A DNA stretch of 64,000 nt from assembly GCA_022539475.1 (NCBI GenBank), contig VCMS01000155.1, positions 21,503 through 85,502 of the forward strand. The letters run 5' to 3'. A program made the translations under genes and the position numbers. Positions within the stretch are counted from its first letter, which is position 1, and every line of letters begins with the position of its first letter. Positions 11,338-22,071 of this stretch are shown here, one piece after another. A model generated the notes under the pieces. That model was not told where the DNA came from, ran no database searches, and saw only the letters and a program-made list of their open reading frames with translations. The DNA is from Gracilaria domingensis (taxonomy: Eukaryota > Rhodophyta > Florideophyceae > Gracilariales > Gracilariaceae).

Positions 11338-11708
11338 TCAGTGAGGGAGCGTGTCCCGCCGGGATACGCTTGTGAGTGGGCACCGAAAAAGAACGTCTTC
11401 TACATTCTTCTTGACTTGCGTACCGCAATCACACTTCAATAGACGTTGGTCTAAGTAAGACGCCACCCGATGAAGTCCGGAAACGTGTTTTGTGCAGAGT
11501 TGCGCTAACACATCTTCAGATCTTCGTGCCTCAAGTTGATCGGTGATAGTGTCCATACATTCGCCAGCGATTGTTTTGCTCTTTGATTTGAGCCGCAGTA
11601 TGGCCCTTCGTCTGTGTTCTGCAAAGTGGAATATAGTCTGTTCGCTTTGGAAACTAAGCTAGTTTTGGGGCTATTTGGGGCGCGCGAGGGGGTAGCAGAG
11701 GCTGGCAC
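11338..11708 (-). pseudogene. Non-LTR retrotransposon C-terminal zinc knuckle remnant
   Basis: Across a frameshift near 11550 the minus strand reads EDVLAQLCTKHVSGLHRVAS, YLDQRLLKCDCGTQ and EDVLFRCPL. This matches the tail of LINE-type ORF2 proteins, where a GH..L..YL segment is followed by CxCG and HvL..CP. The His of the usual EHvL is Asp here. Endonuclease and reverse transcriptase domains are not present upstream, so this is a truncated or deleted copy. Confidence 0.6.
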
Positions 11709-12076
11709 TCAAAAAATTAAGAAATTTTGGAATATTAAATTCCATTTCGCGCAGTTTAGTGCTTGGGTCCCCTAGTTTTTGTAGAGGTTCTACTTCGCCG
11801 CACCACCCCATTCACTCTTTTCCGCGACCCTCTCTCAAAACTTCACTCGTGCTAGTTTGCGTTTCCATTTTCTCCCATGTTGCAATGCCAATCGCAACTC
11901 ATCCCACCTCAATCATCCCATCACTTCTTCCCAGTCCCCACCACCCCCGCTATTTACCCATTTCTCGCCCATCACGCGTTCCCATCCTCTCTCTCCGTCT
12001 CCGCAAACGTCATTTTGTAGAAGTCAGGTGGACAACCCTCCCCCTTCTCGTATACCCGCCTCGCCCCAAAACGGCT

Positions 12077-13006
12077 TCAAATCCCTCCCATCCTTCTCTC
12101 CTCCTGTTCCCTCAGAATCCCCTTCGCAGTCCGCGCTACCTCCGCCGCACTCCTAAACCCAGTCACCACCGGAGCTCCCACTCCCTCCCGCGCCACCTCC
12201 TCCTCCACCTTCTTCATCTCCTTACGCCTCTTCTTCAGACGGCTTTTCCCATCCCCAACCCCACCACCCTTTGTCTTCGGTGTCACAGGAGACCCCTTCT
12301 GCACCGCCACCCTTCCCACACTTCCCTTCTCCGTCTTTCCCTCCACACCTCCTTTCACCCTCTCCTCTTCCACCAATCTTTGCCTCTTGCACAGCTCCTT
12401 CACCTCCTTCTCCAGCACGTCCAACCTCTCGTTCAGAACCCTATTCTCCTCCCGCAACTCTCCAACCTCCCTTCCCGCACACTCCACTATCCCATACACA
12501 TGATTTCTCATCTCCACTCCCAATACCGACAACGAATTCCGCAGGCTCGAAATCGCCTCAACCGAAACACCACTACCACCCCCACTCAGCACCACACCGC
12601 CCATTTCCGTTACAATCTCCACAATTCCATCGTCTAGTTGCTCCTTCATCACCAACCCCAACATCCCCACTCTCGCCTTCATCTCCCCCACAAACCGCAT
12701 CTCCCTGTCACCCTCTCCGCCCCTACTCTCTATCTGGTCTCCAACCTCTAACTGACTCAGATGCACCGCACCCCTTCTCTCCATTGCGACCCCTTCCACC
12801 TCCAATTCTACCCCCTTCTCCACCTCATCACCATCCCCTCTCCTCGCCTCACACTTTTTTCCTTCATCAGCCACTTCCTTCTTCTGCGACATCCGACCAG
12901 CCGCCGTAATCACGTCCTCTTCCCGCTTTGGTGACAGCGTCTGCGGTACCTCCTTCCCCTCCAACAGCACCCACAGCTCCTCATCCTTCACGTATCCGTT
13001 CGACAT
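12077..13006 (-). CDS. Coiled-coil ORF1-like protein
   Basis: A 309-residue frame starting MSNGYVKDEELW. It is Glu/Lys/Val-rich with a heptad stretch around residues 185-225 (LREENRVLNERLDVLEKEV), then a basic region (KSRLKKRRKEMKK) near residue 255. No catalytic motif is seen. Length, coiled coil and basic tail resemble ORF1 (RNA-binding) proteins of non-LTR retrotransposons, and a LINE tail lies downstream on the same strand, but the intervening ORF2 is missing. Long Pro/Ser-rich frames on the opposite strand are shadows. The LINE link is inference. Confidence 0.5.
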   Translation of the reverse strand: MSNGYVKDEELWVLLEGKEVPQTLSPKREEDVITAAGRMSQKKEVADEGKKCEARRGDGDEVEKGVELEVEGVAMERRGAVHLSQLEVGDQIESRGGEGDREMRFVGEMKARVGMLGLVMKEQLDDGIVEIVTEMGGVVLSGGGSGVSVEAISSLRNSLSVLGVEMRNHVYGIVECAGREVGELREENRVLNERLDVLEKEVKELCKRQRLVEEERVKGGVEGKTEKGSVGRVAVQKGSPVTPKTKGGGVGDGKSRLKKRRKEMKKVEEEVAREGVGAPVVTGFRSAAEVARTAKGILREQEERRMGGI

Positions 13007-13199
13007 CTTCAGAAGAAGAAGTAGTAGTTGGATCGAAGTTTCCGCTGCGATACAGTGCAATCGAGCTAAACTGTGCTGTCCACCCCCACTGTCCAACCAC
13101 ACGGGCTATATCCAGCACCATGATTGTCCCTGTTTCCCTCATCCCATTTCCCGCCAAAACATCTACTGTACACCTTCGCGCCTTCCACTATTTAAGCGC

Positions 13200-13620
13200 A
13201 ACCTCTCTGTCTCCTCTTCGCGCTCACATATTCCCCACCCACCTCGCCTCGACCGGCGATATTTTTCTCTTCCACCATAACCTCACTCGATGGTTATAGC
13301 AAAACAGGAAGATATCGCCAGTGGAGGCAAGCTAGGGACTAGTGATTGTACTTAGAGTTGCTCACCCTCTGTCTCGACTGGGGGCATGTTCTTCTTTCGT
13401 CACATCCTGTGTGGGTTGTGACAAAAAAAGAATATGTCACCACTCGACACCGGATGGGTAACAATGATAGCACGTAGAGTAGTTCATCCTCCCTCTCAGC
13501 GTCCACTGGGGATATATTGATGGTCTCTCATATCCTTTCCCGGTTGTGATACAGAGAAATACATCTCCAATGGAGACGGAGAATATAGTCGTGATAACAC
13601 GTAAAGGTAACAATGTAATA
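13200..13620. repeat. Degenerate tandem repeat, ~122-128 bp period
   Basis: Three similar units start at about 13293 (GTTATAGCAAAACAGG), 13415 (GTTGTGACAAAAAAAG) and 13543 (GTTGTGATACAGAGAA), with a partial earlier unit from about 13200. Each carries a GATATCGCC/TATGTCACC-type block and an ACTGGGG-type block. The array lies upstream of the coiled-coil ORF1-like gene on the minus strand, where some LINEs keep promoter monomers. Confidence 0.65.
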
Positions 13621-13644
13621 AACAATAAATTTATGCTACTATCT

Positions 13645-13990
13645 CTAACCAACCTTTCGAAAACCAGCTATGACATGAGCTGGGTTACTCGAGCCAAAGA
13701 TGGCAGATCCTGCAACTGAAATGTTTGCACCGGCCTTCACTACTCCTTTCACAGTTCTCAGTCCAATACCCCCATCCACCTGTATCCCTATTCTTGGGTA
13801 CAACTCCCTTGCATGTCGCACCTTATCAAGAACACCCTCCATAAACGCCTGTCCTCCAAACCCTGGCTCCACCGTCATCAACAATAACATGTCTACAACT
13901 CCTTCCTTCATAAGTGCTTCGACGACCTTTATAGACGTATTCGGGCGCAACCCAACTCCATCCTTTTAATTATGGCAATCCGAGTGAAGC
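13645..13990 (-). pseudogene. Ribulose-phosphate 3-epimerase, C-terminal half
   Basis: The translation contains GLRPNTSIKVVEALM, MTVEPGFGGQAFM, IGIQVDGGIGLRT and AGSAIFG, the conserved C-terminal half of this TIM-barrel enzyme, which interconverts ribulose-5-phosphate and xylulose-5-phosphate in the Calvin and pentose phosphate pathways. The invariant VDGGI Asp is kept. The N-terminal half (about 120 residues with the metal-binding His and Asp residues) is absent: frames stop just upstream of about 13985. It is either a truncated copy or an exon whose partner is outside reach; truncation is more likely in this TE-rich setting. Confidence 0.75.
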
Positions 13991-14462
13991 TATAAAACCC
14001 GTTCACGTCATTTATGAAGCCAAAATGGCTCCTTTCATCCTGTATTAAAGCTCCCCGTAACTCGTACTTTACAACTACTTTACAACTCAGGTTCGAAATC
14101 AGTTTCAATCATTGTACACTTTCTACTCTTCCACCCACTTTTCATAAAACATCATCACACTTTGTGGCTTGTCGTCTCATACAAGCCCTATCATTCATTC
14201 AGTACAATCACATATCATACATTTCGCTCACTTTCACAAAGTGAACCATGTTCCCGTTCTGCGCTTCCCAACCGTTTGTACTTACGTATTACTCTTTACC
14301 CCAGCAGTTCTCCGCCCCATCTTCCCTTTTTATCGTCACACAAAAACAATCGAACACTTGCAATGAACTCCCAGTCCGACATGCCTCGACTCCGCCTCCA
14401 GTCCCAGATACTTCTGACGTCCCTCAGGCCTCATCTCCCGCCCGAAGGACTCGGGCCCGTTA

Positions 14463-15170
14463 TTGTTGGAAGGGGGTCGTAAAGGTACCATGCTGCCGCG
14501 AACGAAGAAGATATATTCCGCACACGAATCTGCAGCATCTGCTACCTCTATCTTTCTTGATGTACCGATACTAGTTGTGAAGAACGAACACCCTGGAGAC
14601 CGTAATTCAGGCTTGCCCTTATTCTCTCAGAGAGAATCTCGTTTTCTTCCAGAATGGAGACATCATACCATTGGTTTCGAAGCTCGGTGTGGACAAATGT
14701 TCAAAAGTTTCCTATACGTTGGTGTCCCCTCAAGAAACGCAGCTCCGCAGGATGGCGTCACTCCTCAAAGCCGGATGTCTCACTGTCGCAACAGGAAAGT
14801 GGGCCTCCAACGTTGCCGACAGGTTTAGGTCTATGGGTCTCACTTGCGGGTTGTCGACGAAGACACATTTCTCGTAAGCTATTATGAGAAGCTCGTGTGG
14901 CTATCAGCGTTCAACATCGTCGGGCTCAAGAGGTTTCATTCCTATGGACGTAGTCGCTACGGAGTGCAGTACGATTGTGCTCACAATAATGAAGGAGCTG
15001 TGAAGATAGTTCGCTTAAGACAGGTACTACTTTCAACCTGGAAGAGACCGTTGGGCGACTTCTTGCATATAGGGAAAACTCTCGTTGGCTTCCCTACTTC
15101 TTTCTCCGACTTTCAGTTTATGAACGCGTACTTCTTACGACTTTTCCCGCCAAGAAAGAAACATTTGTAG
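14463..15170 (+). pseudogene. Degenerate coding remnant, HAD or P-type ATPase-like
   Basis: Frames on the plus strand change several times. One stretch at about 14700-14850 reads TLVSPQETQLRRMASLLKAG then TVATGK, and after a break IPMDVVATECSTIVLT. This loosely recalls the region around the hinge motif of P-type ATPases or the second motif of HAD hydrolases. The similarity is weak, and I do not assign a function. Sequence 14000-14460 upstream holds nothing I recognise. Confidence 0.25.
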
Positions 15171-15870
15171 GCGGTGGACCCCCGCTCCTTTCATACATAC
15201 TACGTCAACGTTGTTAAGGAAAAGTTATTCCCTCCCCATTCCCCCAGCTTTGAGGTTAGAACACATGACTTTTCGGTGTCGTAAACATTTTAGAGATAGT
15301 TAAACATAAAAGTTACTTTATCGAAATGACCTGTTCCTATTACATTACTTATATGTTCTTCCTTCTGTGGTTCAAATATGCCCCTTTAAATCCTACATCC
15401 GTTATCACTAATACTTCGCTAAGATTTTGCTAGATAGAAAATGTCATTCCATATCATTAAAGTGCACGATACTAGTAACGAAACAAGTACAAAAATTGTG
15501 ATATTTCTGAAGAACTAAGCGTTTGCATTACTTGAGGCACCCGTATAAAGTAAGGTAAACCTTTTATGGGTTTCAACCCGTAATGGAGGATGTTTTACTC
15601 TTCTTGGTTTCTAAGCTCATGTTAAAGATATTTACAGTTTTCTTTACCCACTTGAACCCGTACATATAATTTATGACTAAATCATCCTTTCTTTACTTCA
15701 AATCGATGCAAAAACTTCTCCTCCTAGTAACGTTTTAAAACAGTACTACAATACCCTTATATGGTCGTTCTTAGACTCTTTTATACTACGAAACACCTTG
15801 TGAACATCAATCACATCCTTCTCATTCGTATACCCACACCCATTTGCAAAACGAACCCTTTCGAAAGCTT
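15171..15870. other. AT-rich intergenic sequence, nothing seen
   Basis: No frame, repeat or RNA gene could be supported here. Confidence 0.4.
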
Positions 15871-15875
15871 TCAAA

Positions 15876-16700
15876 ACATGTATAACTCGGAAGTTAGAGC
15901 CCAAGAAGTAACTCCTCAGCAGCTGGCTAACGAAATATTCGAAAATGGCTACGCCTGATTAGTGATGTTGACGGTACTCTGAAAAGAGCTGGAGAAACAT
16001 TCCTGCCGAAACAGTCAAATGCATGAAGTACATCAACGCACGCGTTGGTTTCGGAATTGCTACTGGCGAGATATAGAGGATGCCGAGATTTCATGGAGCA
16101 CCTGGGTGGCTACACTTTGCATCTCTGGAAACCAAGGCGCACGGTGAGATTATCCAATGGTACCGAAATGATCAGGACCTTGACAGGGAAGGTTACGAAA
16201 GATGTGCAGCCGAACTTGAGAGACTTGCACTCTCCTTAAATGAATCGCATGGACTTCACGAAGAGCGTCAACAAGCAGTGGTGAGCACTAGAAAAGACAG
16301 TGGACTCCCTAACTTCACGTACAATGGACTGTCGAAGTGGAAAACAGAAGTTAACTCCGGTATTTCAAAAGTGTTGACATCCTTTCCGAACCTGGTTGCG
16401 TACCCTCAAGATGAAAACTGTGACATAGGGACATTCGTTTCACGAAAAATAGTGGGGCGCTAGCCTTGGTTGAAAACGACCCCCAGTTCGACACACATTT
16501 AATCGTTGCTTCGGGAATGCTTCCAATGATGGCCTTCTATATGAAATGGCAACCCTGGCAGTTCATGTGAAGGAGAAGACCATCCAGCAGCGGTAACATA
16601 TCTTGTTGATGGCGTGGAGGACGTGCATGAGACCATCAGAAGGGTGGCAGAACTGTACGGGTACAGAAAATGCAAGTGTCAATGGTTTAGAAATGCTCTT
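15876..16700 (+). pseudogene. HAD-superfamily phosphatase copy, frameshifted
   Basis: The plus strand reads WLRLISDVDGTLKRAGE (about 15945-15995), the HAD motif I with its nucleophilic Asp intact, then GFGIATGE (motif II region), KDSGLPNFTYNGLSKWK and a C-terminal YLVDGVEDVHETIRRVAELY. At least three frameshifts or stops break it. It is clearly paralogous to the minus-strand gene at 16781-17644 and the two converge tail to tail. HAD-IIB proteins hydrolyse sugar phosphates. Motif IV reads FGNASNDG, lacking the first Asp. Confidence 0.65.
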
Positions 16701-16780
16701 GGAATTTGTTTCAAGTGCTACGATGCCTTTAATACTTAGCTATGATATGAGATCTCAGTAATAAAAGTGTCGTGTATATC

Positions 16781-17644
16781 TCAATACCCTTTTATGAATC
16801 TGGTGGTTTTATCGTGCTGCTTTTCCTCGTAGCCGTACAACAGAGCCACCAACATAATTATCGAATGTACATCCTCCACGCTTTCGAACAGGTTGTGTAC
16901 TCCACGCGGGATACAATCTTCTTTGACGTGAACGCCGTACACGCCTACCTCATGCAAAGGCCCGTCGCTCAAAGCACTTCCGAACGTCACGACGTCATCC
17001 GTATCAATAAATCTCGGTTCATTATCCACAAGATTTTCTCCTCCGCTTCCTTTTGTGTATCGCTTGTCCACAATTTCGCAACTTTTATCGCCGGGATAGA
17101 TAACAAACGCATCCATCTTCTGCAACAGGTCCCCAATAGCAGAATCCACTTCTTCTTTCCACTGCCACAGTTTGTTGTACACGAAATTGGGAAGGCCACT
17201 ATCACTTCTGGTCTCCACGAACCCCTTGTCATCATCATTCACAATACCATGCCTCCTATTCAAATCCCTTGCCAGGAACAGTAGTCCGTCAACAGTGTGG
17301 TCAAGGGTGTGATCATTGAATGCACCCTTAATTTCCCTCTCGTCAGAGAAACGCAGGAAAGCTCCATGATTCGCCGAGACACCAAACTTATAGTCTCCGA
17401 GTCCTTCCATTTTCCCCTCCACGTCGCCCACATCACCCCCTGTGACAAGTCCGAAACCAACACGTTCGTCAATGAACTTCATACACTTCACAACTTCTTC
17501 TGGAATTGACTCTCCTTCTCTTCTCAACGTTCCATCAACGGAACTTAATATACGTAACCATTGGCATAATGAACTAGACAAGGTATTTGGTGAAATTTCC
17601 GCCAAGTCTCTCTGTTCCTCTGCATTTTCCTGAACAGTCACCAT
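16781..17644 (-). CDS. HAD-IIB-like protein lacking the nucleophile Asp
   Basis: A 287-residue frame from the first in-frame ATG. It has the layout of HAD-IIB sugar phosphatases: motif I around residues 35-40 (SVDGTL), motif II GFGLVTGG (63-70), a cap region with FGVSANHGAF (87-96), the motif III Lys in TKGSGG (198), and motif IV FGSALSDG (221-228). In motif I the nucleophilic Asp of DxDGT is Ser, and in motif IV the first Asp is Ser too, so phosphatase activity is unlikely. The plus-strand paralogue keeps the motif I Asp. The frame is otherwise intact, so it may be a pseudoenzyme or a decaying copy. Confidence 0.6.
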   Translation of the reverse strand: MVTVQENAEEQRDLAEISPNTLSSSLCQWLRILSSVDGTLRREGESIPEEVVKCMKFIDERVGFGLVTGGDVGDVEGKMEGLGDYKFGVSANHGAFLRFSDEREIKGAFNDHTLDHTVDGLLFLARDLNRRHGIVNDDDKGFVETRSDSGLPNFVYNKLWQWKEEVDSAIGDLLQKMDAFVIYPGDKSCEIVDKRYTKGSGGENLVDNEPRFIDTDDVVTFGSALSDGPLHEVGVYGVHVKEDCIPRGVHNLFESVEDVHSIIMLVALLYGYEEKQHDKTTRFIKGY

Positions 17645-17849
17645 ACTGCCACAAGTACCGCATAGACAGGAACTTATACTTCTCGTTAAAAGCAACCTTA
17701 AGTGCAGTTTCAGAATGTTAGGACGCTACATGTTCAATTGCGAATTGATGGTGCTCACCAATGATGTTCAACGCAATACCCGATTGCATACGTGGCATTT
17801 TCATGATTAAGTCACCAATACTGACCAAAACATATTGACCATTTGTTCA

Positions 17850-18060
17850 ATGACCAGCCCTGCCGCACCTTATTCTATGTTCAGTCATCCTCCGGCCTCC
17901 TCCTTCTCGTCCACCATATGACAAACGTGGGTCGGACAATTCCCGCACCGATGAACAGCATCAGGTAGCTGCGTAGCACTCTCGGTATCCATGTACATGT
18001 GGTATCTAACCAGCAAATCCATAGACCGGCCTATCCCCAAAGACGTTGACATTGTTCATA
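17850..18060. repeat. Imperfect partial duplication of the adjacent gene 3' end
   Basis: 17881-18035 repeats 18326-18475 (3' end of the oxygenase-like gene), with numerous single-base insertions and deletions; shared words include TGTGGTATCTAACCAGC and GATGAACAGCATCAGG. The block just before it (17850-17880) also resembles 18055-18090. This is a tandem duplication with a ~265-bp deletion, or an assembly artefact. Confidence 0.6.
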
Positions 18061-18324
18061 CCAGCCTGCCGACACCTTTTCTATGTTCATATGTATAGCT
18101 TAGTAATATATATACTACTCTTAATACTCGCAAACACACATAATTACTAACATCTCATTCTCATCACTTCGAGGCGCTCGCCAGCCTTCATTAATTGGCA
18201 AATCGTCATCACTACTGACTCTCGAAATCACTTCGTTCTACCGGCGTCCGCTTCCACACCCATCTCCACGACCACTTGGCTCTCGTCCATGTCAACCGCC
18301 CCACCCTCCTTATCGGACAACAGT

Positions 18325-19196
18325 TCATCCTCCGCCTCTCCTTCTCGTCACCATTGACAACGTGGGGTCGGAAATCCCGCACCCGATGAACAGCATCAGG
18401 TAGTGCGTAGCCTCTGGTACCATGTACATGTGGTATCTAACCAGCAAATCCATAGACTCGGGCCTATCCACCTTGTCCTTCCCACTTGCTCCAGCATGTG
18501 TCACATCACCACGGCCCACGAATACAGAGTACGGTGGGATGATTATCTTCTTCGCTGGATACACCTCCGACATCACTCGCAACTGTTGGTTGTTCATCCC
18601 CACCAGTTGATGGCTTCCAGCGCTCACCCAGAGAGGAAAGCCCTCTTTCCCAGAGGCCATTACAAAGTATCCGGGGTTGCCAGTATTCATTGTTTCCTTC
18701 GTAACCAGACCACTGAAGTCGGTGTGCAGCGTCTGGCGCTTGCACTTTCTCGTCGTCCCCAGAAATCGACCACCAGTTTCGGAGTGTACATCTTCACAGC
18801 TTCCCTTTCATTGTCCCATAGTCCCAAAGCCGCAGCAATTGTACCCATTCGAACATCAAGTAAAGCACGCGACCTTACAACCCACCTGAGCTCCTCATTA
18901 TCCTCCGGCTTCTCCACCGTACCCCAACGTGTCGACATCACTCTCCCCTCAAATGGTCCATCGCTACCGTCCTTCCATCCTTCATCATCGTTGATTATTT
19001 GAACAAACGACTTCTGTTCCTCTCCTTTCCGTATATCCGGCATCGCTCCATACTCATTCTCGAAGAAGTCCACCAACTTCCCCGACACATCTCCGAACTC
19101 CCGAACTTCTTCCAACTCCTCCCATTTAGGGACACCATTATCCGTCGCAAAGCCATCAAGCACGCAATATCCATTCTGCCTTAGCTCAGCTTGCAT
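18325..19196 (-). pseudogene. 2-oxoglutarate/Fe(II) dioxygenase-like domain
   Basis: Reading across a frameshift near 18745, the minus strand shows TLHTDFSGLV (HxD iron-binding pair), NPGYFVMASG, PLWVSAGSHQ, then VGRGDVTHAGA (distal iron-binding His) and LLVRYHMYMVP (Arg for 2-oxoglutarate). This HxD...H...R pattern defines the double-stranded beta-helix dioxygenases, a superfamily that includes the nucleic-acid-modifying TET/JBP and AlkB groups and many others; which group this belongs to cannot be told by eye. Upstream on the same strand the frame runs on, with shifts, into a ParB-like domain, so this is probably the C-terminus of one long protein. Confidence 0.6.
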
Positions 19197-20600
19197 TCGG
19201 CGAAGAACATTTGCCCAAATTCGTCATGCTCCTTCGCAGCAACCCACAGCACCTCTTCATCATCCATACCTGTCGGTCGAGTACGAGGATACTGCATACC
19301 AAATGTCTCCGCCCGTAGGCGATGTTCAGCCCTTGCAGCGTGCCAAAAGACAAGATGGTGTACATCTCTGAGATTCGAGACACTTAGCAGCTCCGACCTA
19401 TGTCCCTTCGGCAAGTGAATGACTCTGAGCCAGGGTCCTTGTGCTCAATTACGTTCTTCCCTTGCCATTCCTGCGGTCTCAGCCTGGCATACCCGCACCA
19501 TGATGGGTTCAGTGGGCCATCATATGGGTCACCTCGAACAAGTCCGTGCTCCTCAGATTCCGGAAGAGCTGTAGGTAACTCGTCATCAAATGACCCCCCA
19601 CCTGTCTCTTGCTGATCGTCTGGCGCAGCATCTTTCTCGACGGTGACAACCCGTGGAACTGTCACAGAAAGAAGCTCATCGTCATCCACAAATGCAGAAC
19701 TGCCTGCGTTCTCTGCATTCGCTCCCTCTCCCAATGCCACGAACTGAACCTTCATCGACCTTCCTCTCAGCACATGTTCATTTAGTTGAGACATCAGGTC
19801 ATCCGGTGTCATGCTGTTCAGAGTAGATCTCATCTGTTGTGTGAAAGTCTTTCTCCGTTTCTTCCTCGGCGGAGCCCGCTGTTCTTCTTCAGAGCTATCC
19901 AGAACTTCTATGGCACCTCGATTTCGGCCGTGTCAATTTCCCTATAACTCACCTGCGCCCGTTCTCGTGCACTTCTTCGCGGCTCCCCTTCTTCACTGCA
20001 GATGTTGCAGCAGCAGCAGCGGGAGTCCTCCTCTTGTCACGGACTGCTTCACTGGTGCAGGGGGCGGAATTACCTTGAGCATCGTCCGCAATCGATTCTG
20101 AACGGAAGTCGTGGCAGTTCTAATTGAGTTCGTCCTGCTCCGAACACGCGGCAAAGTGTTGAAGTTCACAACTTGTCCCAAAAGGAACTGATACACAGCT
20201 GCGTTGTTGTCTGGGTCTTCAACGTCATCTTCATTCGATGGAGCAGAAAGACTGACTTCGCGTTTCAGGAACACTTCCATGGACTCTTCCTCGTTCAGTT
20301 CATTCCTCACTGCTCTAGCCGCGCGGAACAGAGACACTGCTCTATCATAAAAGAAACCTCGAACCTCCTCAAAGCTTTTCCATTGCTTTGTCTTCGTCGA
20401 CTTGCCCTTCAATAGAAACATCTGAAGACAATCAAGAATGAAGGAAAACTCCTCGGCATCCAAAACATATAGCGGAGTATGGGACAGATGTGTGAGACCT
20501 ATGTCACTCACAGTCTCACATATATCCTCGAAATGGGCCAGCATTCCCTCACGAGACATGAGTTGCAGGGCGACATTGGCATATCTCAGTACTGACGCTC
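19181..20600 (-). pseudogene. Linker region of the ParB-oxygenase frame
   Basis: Consecutive minus-strand frames (20559-19993, 19833-19384, 19414-19181) have no recognised domain. The first is helical (EDICETVSDIGL, VRGFFYDRAVSLFRAARAV), the second is acidic and low-complexity, and the third has VHHLVFWHAA and DDEEVLWVAAKEHDEF. They connect the ParB-like domain to the oxygenase-like domain in order and orientation, with frameshifts at the joins. I infer one original long gene. Confidence 0.5.
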
Positions 20601-21140
20601 TTGCACAGTCCCAATCAGTTGGCTCTCCTTCAACACTTCTGTCACTTCTGCAGGATCCACGTCTGCCGGCGTCACCCCCTCAACATCTTCAATTAGAATG
20701 GCGACCACACTAACTATAGAGTGTATCTTGTCTGCAAACATCATCCTTCGCATGGTACTCGTCGACTCATTGAGGTACGAAGCAACACATAACAATTCCT
20801 TCATCCCAATGGGCCTCCCATCTCTTCGTATCAGCAGATTGCAACGCCAAAACTTGGCTAATCGCTTCCACTTCGGTGCACCAGTCCCTGCCAAATATTG
20901 TATAGCTTTCAGACGATGCAAACCATCTACAATGAAGCACTTCTTCGTTAGGCGTCCCTTGTCAGTATCCCTCTCTCCCGTAGTAGCATCTTGTAAGGCC
21001 ACCACTGGAGAACCCATCGACTGCAATATCCCCCGCTCCTCCATACTCTTCACAAGGGCTTCAACGTGGCGTTTACTTACTCCACGGAGTAAATTGGGCG
21101 GAGTGTCCACCAGAGTGATGTCAACAGTAACAACAACCAT
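20586..21140 (-). pseudogene. ParB/Srx-like domain
   Basis: The frame contains PPNLLRGVSKRHVEALVKSM then EERGIL, and IVDGLHRLKAIQYL. The DGxHRLxA motif and the preceding R(x)nS..hve.Lv.Sm.erG segment are the hallmark of the ParB/sulfiredoxin fold (ParB N-terminal domain), which in bacteria is a CTP-dependent DNA-binding module or, in related forms, a nuclease. It continues from a basic disordered region upstream and into a helical region downstream, each with one frameshift. Eukaryotic occurrences are rare and usually linked to mobile elements. The key HR motif is intact. Confidence 0.65.
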
Positions 21141-22071
21141 CCGTACTGATTGAGGTTCACCTTTGGTACCTTCTGACGAATTCGTCTGTACGTCTTGCTC
21201 CGAGTAGGTGTCCCTTGTGTTCCAGACCGCTCGCCAGAAACACTTGAACGTGCCATTCTTGCGGACAGAAGCACAACGTCATCGTCCTGCTGCTCCGCAG
21301 TTTCTGGTGCAGTTTGGGGTACAGATGGACCAGCTCCTTGCGCGGATTGCGCATCCGCGTCTGGAAGGGGACCTTTCATGATCTCATCTTCCTCCTCTTG
21401 CACAGCCGTCCCCTGCTGAACCGTCTGTTTCGACGCAGAAGTTCCCCTTGTGTCGACGGTCTGATTCATCGCAGGAGAAGCCCTTTTCGACGCAGTGGGC
21501 TTCGTAGCGGAGGTAGACTTTGTTTGACCTGTCCGCTTCGTAGCTGGGGATGCTCTCGTCTCCATAGACCGCTTCGTAATAGACGACGGACCTGCCCGCG
21601 GAGGTGCTACTGATGCGCTACCTCTCGGTGTTGATGAACTTCGAATTGGCTCCGTGCGGCTTGTCGGCGTCATCACCTCACTCATAGCGCTCACCGTTCC
21701 TCGCTTCGACGCCGGAATGCTGGCTGCCACCGGTTCCATCATTTTCTCATCCCAAGGAGCGGCCGTCCGGAGATCCTGGATATATTGTGGAAGATCCAGG
21801 CCCTCCGCCCGGTAAGGGTAGAACGTCTGACCGCTTCGACTGATGAGAATATTATGAACCACCACAAGACCTGGTCCAATTGCTTCCCGTGCAACTCGCG
21901 GCGTAGAACACTTCCAATTCCATGCAACAACGCTTCCCCGACTATCACCTTTCCTTCATCCTCAATATCCATCTGCAGAGAAACCCGCATTCCACCTTGC
22001 AATAATCGAGTGCTCCGCCGAGTGCGAGGAGTCACGCTTTGCGTACGCTTTCGAACACGAGTTGGCTTCAT
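21077..22071 (-). pseudogene. Basic, disordered N-terminus of the ParB-oxygenase frame
   Basis: The frame opens at ATG 22071 with a basic stretch (MKPTRVRKRTQSVTPRTRR), passes through LHGIGSVLRRELHGKQLD, shifts frame near 21800 and then becomes Ser/Thr/Pro/Lys-rich with loose repeats of the type KRTxxTRxxPAxK, ending in an acidic patch (EEEDEIMKG). It then leads into the ParB-like domain after a shift at about 21135. Such tails commonly bind nucleic acid or partners, but no specific function can be assigned. Its start codon lies beside the structured divergent control region. Confidence 0.5.

Noticed and set aside
11759-12909. Long plus-strand Pro/Ser/His-rich frames
   Set aside because: They are the antisense of the coiled-coil ORF1-like gene on the minus strand and have no sensible composition.
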